Of a stretch of 64,000 nt of DNA, positions 39,727 through 48,850 are shown one piece after another. Location of the stretch: contig DATKMK010000122.1 in NCBI GenBank assembly GCA_035541895.1, forward strand, positions 62,001-126,000, written 5' to 3'. Each line of letters opens with the position of its first letter. Position 1 is the stretch's first letter. This DNA is from DATKMK01 sp035541895. Lineage in GTDB: Bacteria; Desulfobacterota; Binatia; HRBIN30; JACQVA1. The position numbers and the translations under genes are program-made. The notes under the pieces are model-generated. The model made no database searches and had not been told where the DNA came from. It saw only the letters and a program-made list of their open reading frames with translations.

Positions 39727-41159
39727 ATGGGGGGCCGGCGATCCTTCCATGGCCGGGCTTGTTCGAGCTGCGCGGCCAGGCGAAGCAGCGTCGCTTCGTC
39801 GCCGAAACGACCGGTGAACATCACGCCGATCGGTAAGCCCGCGGCGTTCCAATGGAGCGGCAACGAGATCGCCGGCTGGCCGGTCGCGTTCTGGATCGGC
39901 GTGAACGGCACGTAGTCCGCGAGCGGCCCCATGCCCACCATCGGATCGGATTGATTGATGTCGATCAACCCGAGCGTGATCGGCGGCGTTCCCAAGGTGG
40001 TGGTGAGCCAGCAATCGTACGTCTGATGCCAGCGGGCGATTTCACGCGCCGCCATTTGAATCATGGCGATCGCGATCTGATACTGCACCGCGCTGATCTG
40101 TTTGCCCATCTGATAAATGCCCCACGTCAGCGGTTCGAAGTCGCGCTCCGTCGGTGTGCGCCCGTGCAGCATGGCGAAACCGTCGATCATTGTGGGCGTC
40201 GCCGCGGTGAAGACGGTGAGAAACGACGGCATGAAGACGCCCATGTCGAGCGGCGGCGCACCTTCTTCTACGATATGGCCGGCGTCGGCACAGAGCTTCG
40301 CCGTCAACTCGATTGCCGCCACGCAGTCTGGATGCAACCGTGCCCCGGTTGGACTCTTGGTCCAATAAGCTATCCGCAGTTTGGTTGGTGGTGTCCGAAT
40401 CGCCTCGATGAACGGCCGCTCGACCGCGGGTGCGTAGTAGGGATCACCGGGCTCGGGTCCGTGCGTACAATCAAGCGCCGCGGCGCAGTCGCGGACGGTG
40501 CGACTGACGACATGTTCAACCACCAATCCGCTCATCATGTCGCCGAGATCCGGACCCAGCGGATTGCGCGCGCGCGTCGGTTTCAAGCCGACCAGCCCGC
40601 AACAGGATGCCGGAATCCGAATCGAGCCGCCGCCGTCGTTGGCGTGGGCGAGGGGAACGATCCCGGCGGCGACCGCCGCAGCGGAGCCGCCGCTCGAACC
40701 CCCGGTGGAATGATCGAGATTCCACGGATTGTGACACGAACCGTAGAGTGCCGGCTCGGTCGTCGGCAGGATGCCGCATTCCGGCGCGTTGGTCTTCGCG
40801 AGCGGCACCAGCCCCGCTGCTTTGTAGCGGGCGACCAACGTGTCGTCGTGCGGAGCGACGACGCCGGTCATGAAGCGGCATCCCGATGCGGTCGGCTCGC
40901 CCTGGTAGTTGCCGAGGATGTCTTTCAGCAAGAAGGGCACGCCGTGAAACGGACGGCGCTGGTCACGGCGCTGCGCGAGAGTTGCGGCGGCGGCGCGTCC
41001 GCGCTCGTAAAATTTGTGAACGACGGCATTGAGTTTCGGGTTGTGCTTCTCGATGCGAGCTATCGCCTCCTCGACCAATTCGGTCGGGGACACCTCCCCC
41101 TTGTGCACCAGTTCGGCGAGCCCAAGACCGTCAAACTCCGCGTACTGCGCAAACGCCAT
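39717..41159 (-). CDS. Amidase signature family enzyme
   Basis: This is a 480-residue amidase. The Ser-cisSer-Lys triad is visible: K79 (FLLKD), S155 in GGSSGGS (153-159) and nucleophile S179 (GGGSIRIPAS). The full-length C-terminal region is present. The ATG at 41159 is chosen for its match to the family N-terminus; an earlier start at 41297 would add a low-complexity leader. The substrate is unknown. It is not GatA by context, since no gatB or gatC is adjacent. Confidence 0.9.
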   Translation of the reverse strand: MAFAQYAEFDGLGLAELVHKGEVSPTELVEEAIARIEKHNPKLNAVVHKFYERGRAAAATLAQRRDQRRPFHGVPFLLKDILGNYQGEPTASGCRFMTGVVAPHDDTLVARYKAAGLVPLAKTNAPECGILPTTEPALYGSCHNPWNLDHSTGGSSGGSAAAVAAGIVPLAHANDGGGSIRIPASCCGLVGLKPTRARNPLGPDLGDMMSGLVVEHVVSRTVRDCAAALDCTHGPEPGDPYYAPAVERPFIEAIRTPPTKLRIAYWTKSPTGARLHPDCVAAIELTAKLCADAGHIVEEGAPPLDMGVFMPSFLTVFTAATPTMIDGFAMLHGRTPTERDFEPLTWGIYQMGKQISAVQYQIAIAMIQMAAREIARWHQTYDCWLTTTLGTPPITLGLIDINQSDPMVGMGPLADYVPFTPIQNATGQPAISLPLHWNAAGLPIGVMFTGRFGDEATLLRLAAQLEQARPWKDRRPPIYG

Positions 41160-41310
41160 CGAATCCTCCCTTCGCGCCCGTCGTGAGTTGGCTACACCGC
41201 CGTCGGGTGTCGAGCAAGCCGGCGCATACTCAACGGGCGCCGGAGGTGGAGCGCGCTCTCCCCGAGCGCGCTGGTGCAGCGTATACGCGCGGATCACGCG
41301 CGTTCAGGGA

Positions 41311-41439
41311 TCACGCAGACAGGAGCAGCGCCATCCACACGCAGAGCGCCAGGCAGGAGGCGCCGAGCACGATCGAAAACGTGATGTCGATGGCCCGTCG
41401 CATCACAACGGCCTCGTGAGCAGATGCGATTTCTGTCAT
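41311..41439 (-). CDS. Small single-pass membrane protein
   Basis: This is a 42-residue open frame with an AAGGAG site 7 nt before the ATG at 41439. It has a polar N-terminus (MTEIASAHEAVVMRRAID), then one hydrophobic helix (ITFSIVLGASCLALCVWMALLL). It lies between the amidase and the alpha/beta hydrolase on the same strand. I do not recognise it. The strong ribosome binding site is the main reason to call it a gene. Confidence 0.5.
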   Translation of the reverse strand: MTEIASAHEAVVMRRAIDITFSIVLGASCLALCVWMALLLSA

Positions 41440-41621
41440 GGAACGGTCTCCTTCGCGATATGGCGCTGCGGACTTGGCGTCCTCGTTCGGCCTCGCAGCC
41501 CTTGTGAGCAAATCGGGCGCCACCCTCAGTGGGCCGTCAATCTCGCCCGTTGCGCTTCGCAGGATTCTCGGAGCTGCAATCCTGAGGGGCGGAAATTTCA
41601 AACGCCGAAAAAGAACGTCCC

Positions 41622-42884
41622 CTACGCCGCGAACCGTTCCCGCAGCCAGTCGACGATCTTTGCCAGTGCGAGCGGCGCGCCGGTTCGCTCCTGACTACCG
41701 ATGCCGAAGCCATAGTGATCGCCCGGGACCGCATGAATCTGCTTGTCGCGGCTGCCCAGCGCGTCGTAGGCCGCCCGCGCGTCGCTCGGAAAAATGCCGT
41801 TGTCGCCGGTGTAGTACACCACCAGCGACGGGACGCTGACCGCGGGGGCGTTGCGTTCGACGGCAGCGTTGGATGACAACCCGGACCAGGTGCTCAGCCA
41901 GGCCCGCGGCGTCTGGACTCGGCCGAAGCCGAACTCCATGTAGTTGGTGAGATCCGGGCGGTACGAAAACAGGCTGCCGGCGTTGCGATCGGATGGATCG
42001 AGCGCGAGATCGAACGCTCGCAGGTCGGCTTCGGTTCGATAGATCACCATGTATGGGCAGACCACCGCGCCGCGTAGCGCGCCCGCCTGCTCGGGCCAAA
42101 CGCGAGAGGCAAAGTCGGAGGTGGCAATCCGCTGTCGCGAGTCTTGCCGGCGTCGAAGATGTGTGCGCGCGATGCCGTCGAGGCGCTCGACGCGGGTGCG
42201 CTGAGCCGCACGATAGCGCGCGACAAATTCCGGACTATAGCGACTTGATTCGGGCGGGTGACGGTAGCCGTTGTCCGGGTTGAACGGGTCGAGCGACGGA
42301 TCGCACGACAGCGGATCGTTCTCGTCGGTGACCGACGCATCGATCATCTGCATGAGAATCTTGCCCTCGCCGAGGTGTGCGGCGAGGTTGATGTAACCGT
42401 CGACCGTCGGCAACTCGAAGGTATTGAGATTGAGCGGGTCGCCCGCCGGCGTCTGGGTCAGTCGATCCGGCGGCGCGGTAACCGACTGTGCGATGTAGAA
42501 CGCGTATAGCGAGCCGCCGCCGCTGTTGCCGCAGAGAATGATGTGTTTGAACCCGCGACTGCGCAGGAAGGCGATGCCCGCGCCGATATCCAGCAGCAGA
42601 TTTTCGTGTACGCACATCTCGTCGTTGTTCAACCAGCGGCTATTCTGGCCAAACGCCGCGTAGCCGGCCTCGAGCAGCGCGGGGATCGCGTAGTGCCGGC
42701 TCATGTCGGCCTTGGGGTGCATAAAGCAGACGACCGTCTGATGCCGGCCCCCCTTGGTGTAAAGCATTCCGCTGCTCAACCCACCGTCCTGCGCGTCGAG
42801 CGACACCGGCTCCTGTCGGACCGACGAGTCGATCGCATTGTACGAGACGCACTTGTAAGGATTGTCGTAGCGGCCGAGTCGCAT
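41622..42884 (-). CDS. Alpha/beta hydrolase fold protein
   Basis: This is a 420-residue protein with the nucleophile elbow CGNSGGGS (Ser121). A late acid is likely in YYTGDNGIFPSD and the catalytic His in PGDHYGFG, consistent with an alpha/beta hydrolase. No signal peptide is seen. The ATG at 42884 has a GAAAGGAG site just upstream; a longer start at 42989 lacks one. The substrate is unknown. It is much longer than minimal hydrolases, with a large cap region (about 145-290). Confidence 0.8.
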   Translation of the reverse strand: MRLGRYDNPYKCVSYNAIDSSVRQEPVSLDAQDGGLSSGMLYTKGGRHQTVVCFMHPKADMSRHYAIPALLEAGYAAFGQNSRWLNNDEMCVHENLLLDIGAGIAFLRSRGFKHIILCGNSGGGSLYAFYIAQSVTAPPDRLTQTPAGDPLNLNTFELPTVDGYINLAAHLGEGKILMQMIDASVTDENDPLSCDPSLDPFNPDNGYRHPPESSRYSPEFVARYRAAQRTRVERLDGIARTHLRRRQDSRQRIATSDFASRVWPEQAGALRGAVVCPYMVIYRTEADLRAFDLALDPSDRNAGSLFSYRPDLTNYMEFGFGRVQTPRAWLSTWSGLSSNAAVERNAPAVSVPSLVVYYTGDNGIFPSDARAAYDALGSRDKQIHAVPGDHYGFGIGSQERTGAPLALAKIVDWLRERFAA

Positions 42885-43027
42885 CACGGCTCCTTTCGGA
42901 TACGCGCTACCATCCCGCGCGGCCGGTGCGAGTGTCAAGATGAGTGCGTGCGCCACGGTGAAGATCCGGCACAAGGCGATCGCTCGCAAGCAGATCGATC
43001 GCTGGTTGCGGAGCGTTGCCCCTGCAC

Positions 43028-43068
43028 CCGTCGTTGAGGAGACCCGCGGCGGCTCTCCTCAACGACGG
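43028..43068. repeat. Perfect 15-bp inverted repeat
   Basis: The arm ccgtcgttgaggaga (43028-43042) is exactly complementary to 43054-43068, with an 11-nt GC-rich loop. No T-run follows on either strand, so it is not a classic intrinsic terminator. Confidence 0.8.
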
Positions 43069-43228
43069 AGGGTGTGACCATCAACTTACGGAGCCCAAAG
43101 GCCATCGCTGGCGGCGTGCAGCCCACCATTGGTATCGCAGGCCGATGCCGTTGGTGTACGGCGTCGGCGTGAGGCCGACTCGGAAAGCAGCGCCCCGTCG
43201 CGAGCGCCGCGGAAGTGAAGGAGGAGTC

Positions 43229-43261
43229 TGAGGAAAAACCGCGCCCGGTTTTCTCCTCAGG
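43229..43261. repeat. Hairpin with one bulge downstream of the cation transporter gene
   Basis: The arm ctgaggaaaaaccg pairs with cggttttctcctcag across a 4-nt loop, with one bulged base. It lies about 45 nt past the 3' end of the minus-strand transporter and could stop transcription. It lacks a clean T-tract after the stem. Confidence 0.55.
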
Positions 43262-43305
43262 GGCGCAGGGGAGGCGAACTCAGCGAATCCGCTGTAGGGT
43301 CGGGG

Positions 43306-44340
43306 CTATCCCGGAACCAGATCCGGCTGAATGATCTCTTCGACCGTAAGCGCCGGACGCGAGCGAAACGGCTCGACGCGAATCGGACAGTCGCCGATGT
43401 CGCAGCGCGAGCAGTAGGCGCGCCGACACGGATCGGTGTGAAAAACGATTTCCCCGTCGATCCCGCAGCCCGTGATGACTTCGCGCTCGAAGGTGTCAGC
43501 CGCGTCGTGTGCGCGTTCGACGGTCCAGAATTCCGGTACGACCAGATGCGCATCGATGTGGCTGAACCGTCCCGAGCGGATCGCGCGCAGATTGTGTACG
43601 CGAATGATGCCCGGCACCATGCTGGCATTGAGTGACGCGAGGAGTTTGGCGAGCAACTCGGAGTCTTCTTCGTCGAGCAAGCCGGCCGCCGCGCGACGGA
43701 CGAGATGCAAGCCGGTCCGCGCCAAATTGAAACCAACCAGCGCCGCGACCAATGGATCGAGCCACGGGATGCCTGTCAGCCGCACCAGCAAAAGTCCGAT
43801 GACGACGCCGAGGCTGGTCCAGAAATCGGACAACACATGCTGCCCGTCAGCGACCAGTGTGATGGAGCGCGCGCGACGACCGACGCGGATCAGGAATCCC
43901 CCGAGGGCGAGATTGATCGCGCCGGCCGCGCCGGTGATGGCCAAGCCGAGGTCGAGCTGGCGGACCGCTCCGCCCTCCAGCAATGTCCGTCCGGCTTCGT
44001 ACACGATCATGACGGCGGCGAATGCGATCAAGCCGCCTTCGAACGCCGCCGAAAAGTATTCGATCTTGCCGTGGCCGTAGGGATGATTGCGGTCCGCCGG
44101 CCGGCCCGCAAACACCAACCCGCCGATCGCGAAGGCGGCCGCCACGACGTTCACGATGCTCTCCATCGCGTCCGACAGAATTGCGGTGGATCCCGTCAGT
44201 TCGTAGGCGAAATACTTGGCAGCCAGCAACAGGCTGCCGACAACCAATGATGCGACGCCTGCGCTGAGCCGGGTGCGCAGGTCCGCGCTTGCATCGACCC
44301 GCGAAACCGTCGTGGCGGCCACAGCCATTGCCGGCATCAT
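43306..44340 (-). CDS. Cation diffusion facilitator family transporter
   Basis: This is a proton-coupled divalent metal exporter of the CDF family, 344 residues with about six transmembrane helices. The TM5 metal motif HxxxD is present (DGQHVLSDFW). The TM2 motif reads SDAMESIVN, so the usual His/Asp pair of DxxHSxxD is replaced by Glu/Asn. A Cys-rich tail with four Cys in PCRRAYCSRCDIGDC follows the cytoplasmic domain. The start is uncertain between adjacent ATGs at 44340 and 44337. The metal is not predictable. Confidence 0.88.
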   Translation of the reverse strand: MMPAMAVAATTVSRVDASADLRTRLSAGVASLVVGSLLLAAKYFAYELTGSTAILSDAMESIVNVVAAAFAIGGLVFAGRPADRNHPYGHGKIEYFSAAFEGGLIAFAAVMIVYEAGRTLLEGGAVRQLDLGLAITGAAGAINLALGGFLIRVGRRARSITLVADGQHVLSDFWTSLGVVIGLLLVRLTGIPWLDPLVAALVGFNLARTGLHLVRRAAAGLLDEEDSELLAKLLASLNASMVPGIIRVHNLRAIRSGRFSHIDAHLVVPEFWTVERAHDAADTFEREVITGCGIDGEIVFHTDPCRRAYCSRCDIGDCPIRVEPFRSRPALTVEEIIQPDLVPG

Positions 44341-44456
44341 GCGCGCTGGTTGCTCGCTGTCAACGCATGCGCCCATTCGGCGAGGGTGCACGCCGTGGCC
44401 GCGTACGCGAGAATGGGCGGCCGGGCGCCCCTAGATCGGCCTGGTCGTCGAAGTGC

Positions 44457-45671
44457 TCAGCCCTTGTTCACCAATGCGCGAATCCGCAGGCGCAGCGCAT
44501 TCAAGCGGATGAACGCTTCGGCGTCGGCTTGGCGGTAGACCGAATCTTCCTCGAACGTCGCGACGTGGGGATCGTAGAGCGACTTCGGCGCGCGGCGCCC
44601 GGCAATGATGACGTTGCCTTTGTAGAGCTTGAGCCGCACCGTGCCCGTGACCGGACGCTGCGCGTCGTCGATCAGCGTCTGCAACATCTCGCGCTCGGGG
44701 GCGAACCAGTAGCCGTAGTACACCATCTCGGCGTAGCGCGGGATCAGCGAATCGCGCAGATGTAAGACCTCGCGGTCGAGCGTGATCGATTCGAGCGCTC
44801 GATGGGCGGCGTGAATGATCGTCCCGCCCGGTGTCTCATAGACGCCACGCGACTTCATGCCGACGTAACGGTTCTCCACCAAGTCGACGCGGCCGATGCC
44901 GTTACGTCCGCCGATCGCGTTGAGGCGCGCGAGTAGCGCGGCAGGCGACAGCCGCTCGCCATCGACGCTGACGGGATTGCCCGCCTCGAACTCGAGTTCG
45001 ACGTATTCCGGCTTGTCAGGCGCCTTCTCCGGCGACACGGTCAAGATGAACATGTCGTCGTACGGCTCCTTGTTCGGATCTTCGAGGACGCCGCCTTCGT
45101 AGCTGATGTGGAGCAGATTGCGGTCGGTGCTGTACGGTTTTTCCTTCGTGACCGGAATCGGGATCCGCTTCGATTCGGCGTAGGCGATCAGCTTGGATCG
45201 CGAGTTGAGATCCCAGATGCGCCACGGCGCAATCACCCGAATGTCCGGCCGCAGGGCGTAGTACGTCAGCTCGAAGCGCACTTGATCGTTGCCCTTACCG
45301 GTGGCGCCGTGTGCGACCGCGTCGGCGCCTTCGGCGTTGGCGATCTCGATCTGCCGCTTCGCGATCAGCGGGCGCGCGATCGATGTGCCGAGCAGATAGG
45401 TACCTTCGTACACCGCGTTGGCACGCAGCATCGGGAAGACGAAGTCGCGCACGAACTCCTCGCGCAGGTCGTCGATGAACACCGTGCTGGCACCGCCGCT
45501 CTTCGCCTTGCCCTCGACCGGCGTGAGTTCTTCGCCTTGGCCGAGGTCGGCGCAGAAGGCGATTACCTCCGCGCCGTACGTGTCGATCAACCAGCCGAGG
45601 ATGACCGAGGTATCCAGCCCGCCGGAGTATGCGAGCACGATCTTCTTGGGCGTTTCATCAACCTTAGACAT
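44457..45671 (-). CDS. argG: Argininosuccinate synthase
   Basis: ArgG joins citrulline and aspartate with ATP in arginine synthesis. The 404 residues begin with the N-type ATP pyrophosphatase loop AYSGGLDTSV and contain GATGKGNDQVRFE and YEGGVLEDP. It is the last gene of the xerC-hslVU-argBDFG block; the expected argH is not downstream. Confidence 0.97.
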   Translation of the reverse strand: MSKVDETPKKIVLAYSGGLDTSVILGWLIDTYGAEVIAFCADLGQGEELTPVEGKAKSGGASTVFIDDLREEFVRDFVFPMLRANAVYEGTYLLGTSIARPLIAKRQIEIANAEGADAVAHGATGKGNDQVRFELTYYALRPDIRVIAPWRIWDLNSRSKLIAYAESKRIPIPVTKEKPYSTDRNLLHISYEGGVLEDPNKEPYDDMFILTVSPEKAPDKPEYVELEFEAGNPVSVDGERLSPAALLARLNAIGGRNGIGRVDLVENRYVGMKSRGVYETPGGTIIHAAHRALESITLDREVLHLRDSLIPRYAEMVYYGYWFAPEREMLQTLIDDAQRPVTGTVRLKLYKGNVIIAGRRAPKSLYDPHVATFEEDSVYRQADAEAFIRLNALRLRIRALVNKG

Positions 45672-45694
45672 TGGACCTCAGACCTTGGACTTTC

Positions 45695-46621
45695 TCATCG
45701 ATGTTTCGGCCGCTTGTCGTTGAGCCAGACCATGATGCCCTTCTGAATGTGCAATCGGTTCTCGGCCTGATCGAACACGATCGATTGTGGGCCGTCGAGC
45801 ACCTCGCTGGTGATCTCCTCTTCTCGATGCGCCGGCAGGCAGTGCATGACCAGCGCGTCGCGTCGGGCGTGGCGCAGCAGTTCGGCGTTGACTTGATACG
45901 CGGCGAAATCGCGTCGCCGTCGCTCGCTCTCGGCTTCCTGCCCCATGCTCGTCCAGACGTCGGTGTAGACGACATCGGCGTTCGTGACCGCTTCGGCGAC
46001 CGAATGCGTGACCAGCACTTTCGCGCCGGCTTTGACGGCTGAGCCGTATACGGCTTCGTTGGGTTCATAGCCGGGTGGACACGCGAGCGCGAAGGTGAAC
46101 CCGAGCCGCGCAGCGGCGTTCATCCACGAGTTGACGACGTTGTTGCCGTCGCCGACGAAGGCGACATGCAGAGCGTCGAGACGGCCGCGCTTCTCGATCA
46201 GCGTGAAGCAATCCGACAATACCTGGCACGGATGCAGGATGTCGGACAATCCGTTGATGACCGGCACGCCCGCGTGCTTGGCCAAGTCGAGCAGTGTCGC
46301 GTGCGAGAAGGTGCGCGCCATGATGAGGTCGACCCAACGGTCGAGGTTGCGCGCGATGTCGGCCACGGACTCGCGCTCGCCGAGCTGGATGTCCTTCGGC
46401 GTCAAATAAATTGCGTAGCCGCCGAGCTGCGTCATTCCCACCTCGAAGGTGACGCGGGTACGCAGGCTCGGCTTCTCGAAGATCATCGCCAGCGACTGGC
46501 CGGCGAGCAGCGGCGGGCGCTTGCCGGCCTTCAGGTCGCGCTTGAGCGTCGCGGACAAGTGGAGGATCTCCTCGATCTCGCCGCGCGTGAGGTCGGCGAG
46601 CGAGAGAAAGTCGCGTTTCAT
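45695..46621 (-). CDS. argF: Ornithine carbamoyltransferase
   Basis: ArgF makes citrulline from ornithine and carbamoyl phosphate. The ATG at 46621 gives 308 residues. The carbamoyl phosphate loop reads SLRTR (STRTR in E. coli), and DGNNVVNSW and the ornithine-site motif HCLPAHREEEI are present. The start overlaps the argD stop by ATGA. A longer open frame upstream enters argD and is rejected. Confidence 0.96.
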   Translation of the reverse strand: MKRDFLSLADLTRGEIEEILHLSATLKRDLKAGKRPPLLAGQSLAMIFEKPSLRTRVTFEVGMTQLGGYAIYLTPKDIQLGERESVADIARNLDRWVDLIMARTFSHATLLDLAKHAGVPVINGLSDILHPCQVLSDCFTLIEKRGRLDALHVAFVGDGNNVVNSWMNAAARLGFTFALACPPGYEPNEAVYGSAVKAGAKVLVTHSVAEAVTNADVVYTDVWTSMGQEAESERRRRDFAAYQVNAELLRHARRDALVMHCLPAHREEEITSEVLDGPQSIVFDQAENRLHIQKGIMVWLNDKRPKHR

Positions 46622-47802
46622 GACGACAGCGCCTTTGCCAAGATTGCCACGGCTTCGTCGACTTCGGCGCGACCGACGACCAGCGGCGGCGACAGGCGGA
46701 GCACCTTCTCGGCCGTGCAGTTGAGGATCAAACCGGCCTCGCGACAGCGATCCACGACTGCGGCGCCGGGCTCGGCCAGTTCGACGCCGACGAGCAAGCC
46801 GTGCCCGCGCACGTCTTTGATCATCGGGTGTTTGCGCTGCAGATCGCGCAGGCGCTCGCGCAGGTAATCGCCCATCGCCCGGCAATTGGCCAGCACATTC
46901 TCCTGCAGCAACGTGTCGACCACGGCGGTGGCGACCGCGCAGGTGAGGGCGTTCCCGCCGAAGGTCGTGCCGTGCGCGCCGATCGCAAACGCTGCGGCCA
47001 CCCGTTCGGTGGCGAGCATCGCGCCGATTGGCACGCCGTTCCCCAAGCCTTTGCCGAGCGTCATGATGTCCGGCGCAATGCCGCTCAACTCATAACCGAA
47101 GAGCGTCCCGAGGCGACCCATGCCGGTCTGCACTTCGTCGAGGATGAGGAGCACGTTGCGCCGATCGCACAGCTCGCGTACGCGCTGCATGAACTCAGCG
47201 GTGGCCGCGACGATACCGCCCTCGCCGAGCACCGGCTCGAGCATCACCGCGATGGTGCGATCGGTAATCGCACGCTCGACGGCAGCGACATCGTTGTAGG
47301 GGACGTAGCGAAAACCCTCCGGCAGCGGTTGAAAGCCGCGGCGGACTTTTTCCTGGCCGGTCGCGGCAATGGTGGCGATGGTGCGGCCGTGAAACGAGCC
47401 CAGCATGGTGACGATCTCGTAGCGACCGTCGCCGTGATCGGCGCCGTATTTGCGAGCCAACTTGATCGCCGCTTCGTTGGCCTCCGCGCCGCTGTTACAA
47501 AGGAACGCGCGGTCGGCGAACGAATGGGTGACCAGCCGTTCCGCCAGTTGCGCTTGCGGGACACTGTGATGAAGGTTGGACACGTGCAGGATCGTGTTCG
47601 CCTGCTCGGTGAGCGCGCGGGTGATTGCGGGATGGCAGTGGCCGAGGTTGACCACGACGGTGCTGCCGAAGAAGTCGAGATACTCCTTCCCGTCGGCGTC
47701 CCACACGCGACACCCCTTGCCGCGCACGATCGCCAGCGGAGCACGCGGATAGATCTGGAAGAGATATCTGCCGCCCAGATCGATGATGTCGCGATTGGTC
47801 AT
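46618..47802 (-). CDS. argD: Acetylornithine aminotransferase
   Basis: ArgD is a PLP-dependent class III aminotransferase for N-acetylornithine (and possibly succinyldiaminopimelate). It has 394 residues with CNSGAEANEAAIKLAR, the Asp of LILDEVQTGMGR and the PLP lysine in TLGKGLGNGVPIGAM. The ATG at 47802 is chosen over 47847. It overlaps argF by four bases and follows argB. Confidence 0.96.
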   Translation of the reverse strand: MTNRDIIDLGGRYLFQIYPRAPLAIVRGKGCRVWDADGKEYLDFFGSTVVVNLGHCHPAITRALTEQANTILHVSNLHHSVPQAQLAERLVTHSFADRAFLCNSGAEANEAAIKLARKYGADHGDGRYEIVTMLGSFHGRTIATIAATGQEKVRRGFQPLPEGFRYVPYNDVAAVERAITDRTIAVMLEPVLGEGGIVAATAEFMQRVRELCDRRNVLLILDEVQTGMGRLGTLFGYELSGIAPDIMTLGKGLGNGVPIGAMLATERVAAAFAIGAHGTTFGGNALTCAVATAVVDTLLQENVLANCRAMGDYLRERLRDLQRKHPMIKDVRGHGLLVGVELAEPGAAVVDRCREAGLILNCTAEKVLRLSPPLVVGRAEVDEAVAILAKALSS

Positions 47803-47886
47803 GGTTGCCCCCCTATCCCACCCCTCCGCCGTTGCCAGAAGTGACAAGAGAGGGGGGAGCCGGATACGCCATCTCCACCTTCACCT

Positions 47887-48828
47887 TCATCCTCTTGCCG
47901 ACGAGGAAGAACCAGAGCCGAGTCGCTTCTTGGCCACGGTCCCGCGTTGCAGCGCGCGTACGACCTCGGTGCCGACGCCTTCGCGGGTGAAGATTTCGAG
48001 CAACACGGAGTGCTTTACGCGTCCGTCGATGATGTGGGTCTTCTTGACGCCGCCGCGTAATGCGTCGATGCAGCACTCGACCTTGGGAATCATGCCTTCG
48101 CCGATCGTACCGTCCTTGATCAGCTCCTGCGCGTGCTCGGCGTCGAGCGCGGCCAACACCGCGCCGTCGGCGCCGCGAATGCCTTCGACGTCGGTGAGCA
48201 GAATCAACTTCTCCGCCCGCAACGCCTCCGCCACTTTGCCGGCCACCAGATCGGCGTTGATGTTGTAGGTCTCGCCCTTGTCGCCGCCGCCAACCGGCGC
48301 GATCACCGGGATGAAGTCGCTGTGGTCGAGCGACTCGATCACCGCCGCATTGATCGCACGCACCTCGCCGACCATGCCGACGTCGAGTCGAGAGCGCTTG
48401 CCCTCTTCCTCCACCGTCAGGCTCATCTTGCGCGCCAGAATCAAATCGCCGTCCTTGCCGGACAATCCGACCGCGCGGCCGCCGTGACGATTGATCAGGG
48501 TGACGATTTCCTTGTTGATCTTTCCGACCAGCACCATTTCGACGACGTCCATCGTCGCTTGATCGGTGACGCGCATGCCGCGTACGAAGGTCGATTGGAT
48601 GTTGAGCTGCTTGAGCATCTCGCCGATCTGCGGCCCGCCGCCGTGCACGATCACTGGGTTCATGCCGACGAACTTCAGCAGCACGATGTCTTGTGCGAAG
48701 CTCGCCTTGAGTTCTTCGTCGACCATGGCGTGACCGCCGTACTTGATCACGAACGTCTTGCCCGAGAAGCGCCGGATGTACGGCAGCGCATCGAGCAGCA
48801 CTTCGGCCTTCTGAATCAACGTCTGCAT
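47887..48828 (-). CDS. argB: Acetylglutamate kinase
   Basis: ArgB phosphorylates N-acetylglutamate, the second step of arginine synthesis. It has 313 residues with VIKYGGHAM, the HGGGPQIG loop and the C-terminal IIDGRVKHSVLLEIFT. A Ser-rich tail ends the protein. It sits between hslU and argD; the gap to argD is 84 nt. Confidence 0.96.
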   Translation of the reverse strand: MQTLIQKAEVLLDALPYIRRFSGKTFVIKYGGHAMVDEELKASFAQDIVLLKFVGMNPVIVHGGGPQIGEMLKQLNIQSTFVRGMRVTDQATMDVVEMVLVGKINKEIVTLINRHGGRAVGLSGKDGDLILARKMSLTVEEEGKRSRLDVGMVGEVRAINAAVIESLDHSDFIPVIAPVGGGDKGETYNINADLVAGKVAEALRAEKLILLTDVEGIRGADGAVLAALDAEHAQELIKDGTIGEGMIPKVECCIDALRGGVKKTHIIDGRVKHSVLLEIFTREGVGTEVVRALQRGTVAKKRLGSGSSSSARG

Positions 48829-48850
48829 ATCGCGTGAGCTCCACCGCCAG

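Larger units (their letters stand above)
42885..43305. other. 421-bp non-coding gap with two hairpins
   Basis: No credible gene is seen between the hydrolase start and the cation transporter end. The region holds two strong inverted repeats, listed separately at 43028-43068 and 43229-43261, separated by about 160 bp of GC-rich sequence without a ribosome binding site or sustained coding pattern. Confidence 0.6.

Noticed and set aside
39717..41159. Amidase considered as GatA of the tRNA amidotransferase
   Set aside because: No gatB or gatC is adjacent, and the sequence outside the amidase signature does not look like GatA.
43028..43068. Hairpin considered as an integron attC site
   Set aside because: There is no conserved R-box/L-box pair, no integrase gene and no cassette-like array around it.
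44370..44419. 9-bp inverted repeat downstream of argG considered as a terminator
   Set aside because: The arms are short, the loop is over 30 nt and no T-tract follows on the minus strand.
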